Shown: in pieces, positions 15,867 through 20,985 of the stretch
How positions within the stretch are numbered: the first letter of the stretch is position 1
Layout: each line of letters starts with the position of its first letter
Origin: Bacteroidota bacterium
GTDB lineage: Bacteria; Bacteroidota; Bacteroidia; Bacteroidales; WCHB1-69
Direction of reading: 5' to 3'
Length of the DNA: 20,985 nucleotides
Assembly (NCBI GenBank): GCA_023413895.1
Contig: JAEZOU010000037.1
Coordinates: 1-20,985, forward strand
Position numbers and translations under genes: made by a program
Notes under the pieces: model-generated
Told to the model about the DNA's origin: nothing
Database searches by the model: none
Seen by the model: the letters and a program-made list of their open reading frames with translations, nothing else

Positions 15867-16526
15867 ATGAAAAAAATATTACAGCTGATTCTATTGCTTT
15901 TCTTGTCTATTTCTGCATGGGCTCAGATAGATAGTGCTGTAATTGTTCCTGATACAGTTCCTGATATGTCAGAACCTTCTCTCTACTCGCGCAAAAAAAG
16001 TACGGTTTTGCCCATCGATACCCTTGTGCAAGAGACTGTTAATGTGTCAGATTCTGTCATCCCTAAAAAGAAACATATTCATAGTCCCAAAATCGCATCT
16101 TGTCTCTCTATTATCCCTGGTGGTGGACAAATCTATAACAGAAAATGGTGGAAATTACCTATCGTTTATGGAACAATGGGTGTTGCAACCTATTTTGTTT
16201 GTGATTATGGTAAGAAATATGTGGTGATGAAGAAAGAGTATTTCAATAGAGTGAACGGAAATACAGAACTATTGTTGCCAGAATATGCACGTGAATCTGA
16301 TGATTTAGTTAAAGGAATTAGAGATGAATATCGCTCGCGAATGGAGATCTCCATTGCAGCACTTTCTATTCTCTATTTGCTTAATATTATAGATGCTTGC
16401 GTCGATGCGCATCTATTCTATTTTGATGTTTCAGATGATCTTTCTATGCGGTGGCAGCCGCAAATTCAAGTTACGCCGCATAGCGCATTTACGCCTTCGC
16501 TGGGTTTCACTTTTAATTTAAAATAG
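15867..16526 (+). CDS. DUF5683 membrane-associated exported protein
   Basis: A 219-residue protein. Residues 1-20 are a signal peptide (MKKILQLILLLFLSISAWAQ). A low-complexity linker follows, containing two near-identical VPDTVPDM-type units (GTTCCTGATA is repeated 12 bases apart). The conserved part is at 75-175: HSPKIASCLSIIPGGGQIYNR, then KWWKLPIVYGTMGVATYFV (first membrane segment), and later ISIAALSILYLLNIIDACVDAHLFYFDVSD (second segment). This matches the DUF5683 protein usually found just after parB in Bacteroidales; its function is unknown. dapB starts two bases after its stop. The hairpin at the parB end suggests that the transcript upstream may stop there. Confidence 0.87.
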   Translation: MKKILQLILLLFLSISAWAQIDSAVIVPDTVPDMSEPSLYSRKKSTVLPIDTLVQETVNVSDSVIPKKKHIHSPKIASCLSIIPGGGQIYNRKWWKLPIVYGTMGVATYFVCDYGKKYVVMKKEYFNRVNGNTELLLPEYARESDDLVKGIRDEYRSRMEISIAALSILYLLNIIDACVDAHLFYFDVSDDLSMRWQPQIQVTPHSAFTPSLGFTFNLK

Positions 16527-16528
16527 TT

Positions 16529-17266
16529 ATGTTGAAATTTGCAATTTTAGGATATGGAAAAATGGGACGCGAAATTGAGAAAATTTTGTGCGCTCAAGGT
16601 GTAGAGGTTTCTGTTATTATTGATAATCAGGAAGATTGGGAAAATACTGAAAAGTTGCTACTTCTTCAAAACTGTGATGTCGCTGTTGAATTTTCACAAC
16701 CTGATGTGGTTCTTGAAAATCTTTTCCGCTGTTTTGAAATGCGCATACCTACGGTTTGCGGAACAACGGGTTGGCACAATCGTTTAGAGGAGGTGTTAGA
16801 GTTCTGTCGTCAAAAAGAAACTTCATTTATCTATGGCTCCAATTTTTCGATTGGCGCAAATCTTTTCTTTGAACTGAACCGTTTTGCAGCTCAATTGATG
16901 AACAGTCACCCTCAATATCGACCTATAGTGGAGGAAACTCATCATACTGCTAAAAAAGATGCACCCAGTGGTACTGCCATTACGACTGCAAAGGTGATGC
17001 TGGAGGAGTTAGATAGCGTAACGGATTGGAAGTTATGTGAAACTACCGTTGCGCCGAGTCCAGAGTTGCTCCCCATTGTGGCCTATCGTGAAGGTGAAGT
17101 TGCTGGTATTCATAAAGTTACTTATATTTCTACCAATGATAATATTCAGATTTCTCATACTGCGCATTCGCGTGCTATGTTGGCAGAAGGAGCTGTAAAA
17201 GCTGCGATGTGGTTGGTGAAAAATCCAGGTGTTTATAATTTCGCTACAATTTTTAATTTAGTATAA
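16529..17266 (+). CDS. dapB: 4-hydroxy-tetrahydrodipicolinate reductase
   Basis: A 245-residue cytosolic enzyme that reduces 4-hydroxy-tetrahydrodipicolinate with NAD(P)H, on the path to meso-diaminopimelate and lysine, needed for peptidoglycan. The Rossmann nucleotide-binding loop is GYGKMG (8-13), and GTTGW is at 78-82. The active-site block ETHHTAKKDAPSGTA (136-150) supplies the catalytic H138 and K142 and the substrate-binding GT. It ends with HTAHSRAMLAEGAVKAAMWL, the conserved C-terminal motif. Length is slightly short for the family but complete, with the compact N-terminal domain seen in Bacteroidota DapB. Two bases separate it from the DUF5683 gene, and lepB follows after 29 bases. 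Confidence 0.96.
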   Translation: MLKFAILGYGKMGREIEKILCAQGVEVSVIIDNQEDWENTEKLLLLQNCDVAVEFSQPDVVLENLFRCFEMRIPTVCGTTGWHNRLEEVLEFCRQKETSFIYGSNFSIGANLFFELNRFAAQLMNSHPQYRPIVEETHHTAKKDAPSGTAITTAKVMLEELDSVTDWKLCETTVAPSPELLPIVAYREGEVAGIHKVTYISTNDNIQISHTAHSRAMLAEGAVKAAMWLVKNPGVYNFATIFNLV

Positions 17267-17295
17267 TTTGTTGAATAATAAATAGTTGTAATAAT

Positions 17296-18933
17296 ATGTT
17301 ATTGTCAAAAGCTGCCGTTTATATTCTATTAATCATTTCAATTATTGGCCTCCATACAGGTTTATGGTTTATTTTTAAGAAAGCGCAAGTGAAACCATGG
17401 TTGAGCCTTATTCCAGTTTATAGCTTGTGGATTTGGTTGCGTAAGGTATTAGATCGCCCTGTTTGGTGGATGATTTTTATCATTTTTTTCCCGATTACCA
17501 TCTTTATGGTTTTGATGATGGTGTGGAAAACAATTCGTCAATTTGGGAAGAGAAGTTACTGGGTATTAATTCCAGGAACCCTTTTCTTTTTTCTCTATCT
17601 TCCATATTTAGGTTTTGCTAAAAATGAGAAGTTTATTCCCTATTCTGAACTTCCCGTTTTTAACAAGAGTAAGGCACGCGAATGGGGAGATGCTCTAATC
17701 TTTGCTGTTGCCGCAGCTTATATTATCAGAACGTTTTTGTTTGAGTTCTACGCTATTCCAACCTCTTCAATGGAGAGCTCTTTGATGGTAGGCGATTATT
17801 TGGCCGTGGATAAGGTGAGCTACGGTGCGCGTATTCCCAATACACCGTTAGCTATTCCTTTCGTGCACCACTCAATTCCAAGAACACAGATGAAATCGTA
17901 TCTAGAGTGGATTAAGTTGCCTGATATGCGTTTCCCAAAATTTAAAGAAGTAGAACGTGGCGATGTAGTGGTTTTTAACTATGCTGATGGTGATACAGTG
18001 GCTTTAGAACGCCAAAGCGAAAGTTACTATGCTATTGTGCGTGAGTTTGATATGATGTTCAATCCCAATACTTCGCCAGCAGAGATGTCACGCCTGCAAT
18101 CGAAATATTCCCCAGAAGGTATCAACTATTTCTATTCTAAATATGGAAATGGTTATTACCCTGGAAAAGGTCGCGAAATTGTACGTCGTGAATATACCGT
18201 AACTGATAGACCAGTGGATAAACGAGAAAATTATGTAAAACGTTGTGTGGCACTGCCAGGCGATAAATTGGAAATTATTAACGCACAACTCTATATCAAT
18301 GATGAACCTTCAAAAAATCCTGAACGAATCCAATTTCTTTATGATGTTATTGATACCAATAAAATAGGTTTGACAAGATCTAAACGTAAATCTTTGGATA
18401 TTAATGAGGAAGATATGTGGAAACGGAATGCCCAATGTACTCAATATTGTCTCAATAATCAGCAAGTGGAGCAGATTAAAAAGATGGGTTTTCAGATTAA
18501 ACCTACAATTACACCCGAAGGTTATTATGAAAGTAGTATCATTCCTCACGACCCACGTTATAAGTGGAATAAAGATAATTTTGGACCTATCGTAATTCCT
18601 GCCAAAGGTGTTACTGTGGATATTAACGATTCAACAATTTGTCTTTATGAGAAAATTATCCGAAATTATGAAAATAATACTCTTGAAATTAAAGATGGAA
18701 CGGTTTATATTAATGGAAAAATAGCCACTTCTTATACATTCCAAATGAATTATTATTTTATGATGGGAGATAATCGTCATAATTCAGCAGATTCGCGTTT
18801 TTGGGGCTTTGTTCCTGAAAATCATATAGTTGGAAAAGTTTGGTTCGTGTGGTTATCGCTTGATAAATTTAAAACGTTTTCTGAAGGAAAAATCCGTTGG
18901 GACAGAATGTTTAAAGGTTGTAAAAATTATTGA
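17296..18933 (+). CDS. lepB: Signal peptidase I with N-terminal membrane domain
   Basis: A 545-residue S26-family peptidase that removes signal peptides from exported proteins on the outer face of the inner membrane. Residues 5-27, 58-78 and 88-104 are hydrophobic and form an extra N-terminal membrane domain (WLSLIPVYSLWIWLRKVLDR) of the kind fused to Bacteroidota LepB. The usual anchor is at 132-148. The catalytic Ser is S158 in PTSSMESSLMVGD. The catalytic Lys is K315 in YVKRCVALPGDKLEI. Box E is GDNRHNSADSRFWGFVPE near 490-507. Unusual features are about 90 residues between GDVVVF and the Lys box, and about 150 between the Lys box and box E, so the protein is much longer than the 324 residues of E. 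coli LepB. It follows dapB, an arrangement I recall from Bacteroidales. Confidence 0.95.
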   Translation: MLLSKAAVYILLIISIIGLHTGLWFIFKKAQVKPWLSLIPVYSLWIWLRKVLDRPVWWMIFIIFFPITIFMVLMMVWKTIRQFGKRSYWVLIPGTLFFFLYLPYLGFAKNEKFIPYSELPVFNKSKAREWGDALIFAVAAAYIIRTFLFEFYAIPTSSMESSLMVGDYLAVDKVSYGARIPNTPLAIPFVHHSIPRTQMKSYLEWIKLPDMRFPKFKEVERGDVVVFNYADGDTVALERQSESYYAIVREFDMMFNPNTSPAEMSRLQSKYSPEGINYFYSKYGNGYYPGKGREIVRREYTVTDRPVDKRENYVKRCVALPGDKLEIINAQLYINDEPSKNPERIQFLYDVIDTNKIGLTRSKRKSLDINEEDMWKRNAQCTQYCLNNQQVEQIKKMGFQIKPTITPEGYYESSIIPHDPRYKWNKDNFGPIVIPAKGVTVDINDSTICLYEKIIRNYENNTLEIKDGTVYINGKIATSYTFQMNYYFMMGDNRHNSADSRFWGFVPENHIVGKVWFVWLSLDKFKTFSEGKIRWDRMFKGCKNY

Positions 18934-18942
18934 TTTTTAAGA

Positions 18943-18972
18943 TTGAAGGTGCGTGAAAATGATATATTTTTG
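18943..18972 (+). promoter_or_regulatory. Promoter of the DUF4412-like gene
   Basis: TTG (18943-18945) and TATTTTTG (18965-18972) are 19 bases apart, a good Bacteroidota pair. The ATG is 35 bases downstream. There is no terminator after lepB, which ends at 18933. Confidence 0.65.
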
Positions 18973-19007
18973 CACTCAAATTGAAAAGTTAGTTTAATTT
19001 AAAATAG

Positions 19008-19706
19008 ATGAAAATGAAAAAATTACCAGTTCTCTTTTTAGTCGCTTTTTTATGCTTATCGACTATCACTTTGGCACAATCACCAAAGGTGACATTAAAA
19101 TTTGCAACTTCTATTGAAGGAAGTTCAGATCCTAATATCGCAAATCAAGGAAAAAGCAATTATGATGTTTTGATGTTAGGAAACAAAACAAAATTGGTAC
19201 AGGCTGCCCAAGGTGCAACTATCTCTATCATTACTGATGGTGATAATCTTTCTCAAACTATTCTCTTTGAAACTCCTATGGGAAATTACTACCTTACTAT
19301 GCCAGAAGATGAAGTGAAAGAACTCTTTAAAAATATTACCTTTAATTATAACTACACTGATGAAACCAAAACCATTGCAGGTTACGTTTGTAAGAAAGTT
19401 GTAGTTACAATGGTGAATAATGAAACTGATGATGAATCATCAGCTACAGTTTTTGTAACTGAAGAGTTGCCTTCTGTATTGAATTTTACACAATTCCCTG
19501 GCTTAAAAGGTTATCCTTTGAGACAAGAGGTTGCTTCTCCAGAGTTGGGCGATGGCGTTATAGTAGTGGTTGAATGTACTGAAGTGGCTCCTAATAAGAA
19601 ACTTAAACCAGTTGCTTTTGTTCTTCCAGAAGCAACAGATGTACGTACAGATCCTGAAATGTATGAAGGTTTTAAAAAGATGTTAAGCGGAGAGTCTGAA
19701 GAATAA
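19008..19706 (+). CDS. Secreted DUF4412-like protein, function unknown
   Basis: A 232-residue protein. ATGs at 19008 and 19014 both precede the same signal peptide (MKKLPVLFLVAFLCLSTITLAQS, shown here in two parts: MKKLPVLFLVAF and LCLSTITLAQS), with a likely cut after LAQ. The mature part is beta-rich: VTLKFATSIEG, then SNYDVLMLGNKTKLV, ATISIITDGD, ILFETPMGNYYLTMP, TKTIAGYVCKKVVVTM and a conserved-looking LNFTQFPGLKGYPLRQEV. The pattern of tracking a small molecule or metal-like string 'AGY-CKK' followed by 'FPGLKGYPL' is what I associate with DUF4412 and GLPGLI-type periplasmic or outer-membrane proteins of Bacteroidota. That assignment is by resemblance only. The glycosyltransferase gene starts 12 bases after its stop, so it is probably co-transcribed. 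Confidence 0.72.
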   Translation: MKMKKLPVLFLVAFLCLSTITLAQSPKVTLKFATSIEGSSDPNIANQGKSNYDVLMLGNKTKLVQAAQGATISIITDGDNLSQTILFETPMGNYYLTMPEDEVKELFKNITFNYNYTDETKTIAGYVCKKVVVTMVNNETDDESSATVFVTEELPSVLNFTQFPGLKGYPLRQEVASPELGDGVIVVVECTEVAPNKKLKPVAFVLPEATDVRTDPEMYEGFKKMLSGESEE

Positions 19707-19718
19707 TCTTCCTAATCT

Positions 19719-20870
19719 ATGAAACTCCTTTATATCTCAGAGGACTATATCAATTCGCAAGTGCATCATCAATTGCTGCAAACAATTTCAAAATTGCAGC
19801 CCGATTGCCAAGCAACGGTATTTTCTATCAAACGAGATAATCATTGTAAAGATATCCACGGGACCTATTCTCCCGTGGATTATTTTGTTTCTATAAGAGA
19901 ACTTCAATCCGTTGAAAATAAACAAAATAGTTCTCCCTTTCTTTATAAATATCTATTCCCATACAAAATCAAAAGAAAATATGCTTTGTTGCAAGAGTCT
20001 GTAGATGTTAAGTCTCAAGATTGTACTTTTGCTGCCACTCTTTTCTCAGAAGGTGCATTGGCATATCAAATCTATAAGGATTACAAGATTCCGTATGTTG
20101 TTGCGGTGCGTGGTTCTGACGTAAATTTCTACCTTAAATATATGCCACATTTGTGGAGGTTAGGGCGTGAAATTATTGAAAATGCATGTGCTATTGTCTT
20201 TTTATCTGAAACCATTAAAAAACAACTTTTAAACTCTTCTGCTTTTAGTAAAATAGCTCGAAATCTGCAAGAAAAAAGTGTTGTTATCTGTAATGGAATA
20301 GATCAGTTTTGGTTGGAAAATCGATTTTTTGACATTAAAGCATTGAATTATAATGTTTTATATGTAGGTCGGATGGATGATAATAAAAATGTGGAAACGC
20401 TTATTAAAGCTTGTGATTTGGTGCGTCAGTGGTTTCCGCAACTTCACCTAAACTTAGTAGGTGAGGGAGGAAATCGCGAAAATGAAGTCAAAAAAATGGC
20501 TGCTGAAAGGTCGTGGATAACAATGCACGGAGGCGTATATGATAAAGAAAAACTGAAAGCACTTTTTAGATGCAATGATTTATTTGCAATGATTTCACAT
20601 TCAGAGACTTTCGGTTTAGTTTATGTTGAAGCACTTTCACAAGGTTTACCTATTGTTTTTACGAAAAATCAAGGCATTGATGGTTTCTTTTCGGAGAATA
20701 TAGGTGTGGCTGTCAATTCTGATTCGGCAGAAAAAGTGGCAACAGCCATAGCTCACTTGTTCGAGGAGTATGCTGAAGTGCAAATGTCAGTGTCTAATTT
20801 GGATTTATCGCGGTTCCATTGGAGTGCGATTGCGCAACAATATCTTTCACTCTTTAATGCTAAAATATGA
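19719..20870 (+). CDS. GT4-type glycosyltransferase
   Basis: A 383-residue cytosolic or membrane-attached GT-B fold glycosyltransferase. The N-terminal acceptor domain (about 1-205) contains YVVAVRGSDVNFYLKYMPHL and a CNGID motif at 191-195. The C-terminal donor domain starts at VLYVGRMDDNKNVETLIKA (213-231), with LNLVGEGGN at 244-252. The sugar-nucleotide site is HSETFGLVYVEALSQGLPIV (294-313), with the retaining-enzyme pair E296 and E304 (E-x7-E). Donor and acceptor sugars cannot be read from sequence. It lies between a secreted-protein gene (12 bases upstream) and ispD, whose ATG overlaps its stop as ATGA. A strong 10-bp hairpin lies early in the coding sequence (19854-19880). Confidence 0.9.
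   Translation: MKLLYISEDYINSQVHHQLLQTISKLQPDCQATVFSIKRDNHCKDIHGTYSPVDYFVSIRELQSVENKQNSSPFLYKYLFPYKIKRKYALLQESVDVKSQDCTFAATLFSEGALAYQIYKDYKIPYVVAVRGSDVNFYLKYMPHLWRLGREIIENACAIVFLSETIKKQLLNSSAFSKIARNLQEKSVVICNGIDQFWLENRFFDIKALNYNVLYVGRMDDNKNVETLIKACDLVRQWFPQLHLNLVGEGGNRENEVKKMAAERSWITMHGGVYDKEKLKALFRCNDLFAMISHSETFGLVYVEALSQGLPIVFTKNQGIDGFFSENIGVAVNSDSAEKVATAIAHLFEEYAEVQMSVSNLDLSRFHWSAIAQQYLSLFNAKI
19854..19880 (+). repeat. Perfect 10-bp inverted repeat inside the glycosyltransferase gene
   Basis: ATCCACGGGA (19854-19863) and TCCCGTGGAT (19871-19880) are exact reverse complements over a 7-base loop CCTATTC, followed by TATTTTGTTT. The stem is G+C-rich in an AT-rich gene, and begins 45 codons into it. 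It looks like an intragenic terminator or RNA structure; its role is unknown. Confidence 0.75.
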
Positions 20871-20985
20871 GAAATGTAGCCGTTTTGTTAGCTGCGGGTT
20901 CTGGTAAACGAACGCAAAGTACGTTGCCCAAGCAATTTGTCAAGATTGCTGGTAAACCTATGATATACTATTCGTTAGAAGCATT
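20867..20985 (+). CDS. ispD: 2-C-methyl-D-erythritol 4-phosphate cytidylyltransferase, N-terminal part
   Basis: The ATG at 20867 overlaps the glycosyltransferase stop (ATGA), and 39 codons are visible before the window ends. The sequence LLAAGSGKRTQSTLPKQF carries the cytidylyltransferase signature AAGxGxR followed by PKQ, then VKIAGKPMIYYSLEA. This is the CTP-binding N-terminus of IspD, which converts 2-C-methyl-D-erythritol 4-phosphate to its CDP form in the MEP isoprenoid pathway. Other nucleotidyltransferases share AAGxGxR, but LPKQF followed by KPMIYYSLEA favours IspD over sugar-1-phosphate enzymes. A TarI-like ribitol-phosphate cytidylyltransferase is the main alternative. The four-base overlap suggests translational coupling to the glycosyltransferase. 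Confidence 0.88.
   Translation, partial: MRNVAVLLAAGSGKRTQSTLPKQFVKIAGKPMIYYSLEA

Noticed and set aside
16283..16298. CACGTG within the DUF5683 gene near parAB, as a possible parS
   Set aside because: Only the central six bases and a few flanking ones match TGTTTCACGTGAAACA; the outer arms do not.

Overview
This is a 21 kb chromosomal window from an AT-rich member of the Bacteroidota, most likely the order Bacteroidales. The reasons are: promoters of the Bacteroidota type (TAnnTTTG at -7, with TTG or TTTG about 20 bp upstream) before several genes; a short 287-residue primary sigma factor; the PUR-like DUF3276 protein; the DUF5683 protein after parAB; and a signal peptidase I with an extra N-terminal membrane domain. 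The standard genetic code applies. I see no rRNA, tRNA, CRISPR array, intact insertion sequence or prophage.

Layout. 1-662 has no convincing gene: the first ~140 bases may be the end of a gene cut by the window edge, and the rest is AT-rich with one orphan-looking promoter. 663-2260 is a small accessory stretch: a secreted beta-barrel-like protein, an HD-domain hydrolase, and a secreted YDGSG-repeat protein broken by one in-frame TAA. 2342-5403 is argS followed by a solitary hutI, closed by a strong two-way terminator that it shares with the convergent yitT-family gene (5477-6409, minus). 6685-8978 holds the primary sigma factor and asnS. On the minus strand, 11530 down to 8975, a secreted EEP phosphohydrolase is followed by rpoN, whose stop codon overlaps that of asnS. 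11791-13743 is yidC. 13827-15826 is DUF3276-parA-parB, then DUF5683, dapB and lepB to 18933. The window ends with a DUF4412-like secreted protein, a GT4-type glycosyltransferase and the first 39 codons of ispD.

How the genes fit together. Most are housekeeping: translation (argS, asnS), transcription (rpoD, rpoN), protein insertion and export (yidC, lepB), chromosome segregation (parA, parB), lysine and peptidoglycan precursor synthesis (dapB) and isoprenoid synthesis (ispD). A new defence or mobile system is not evident. The observations most worth a second look are: the nonsense-interrupted repeat gene at 1871-2260; a 10-bp perfect hairpin inside the glycosyltransferase gene; a composite intergenic repeat upstream of yidC; a hairpin whose loop contains the parB stop codon; a short reading frame in the rpoD leader; and an SH3-like C-terminal extension on the EEP enzyme.
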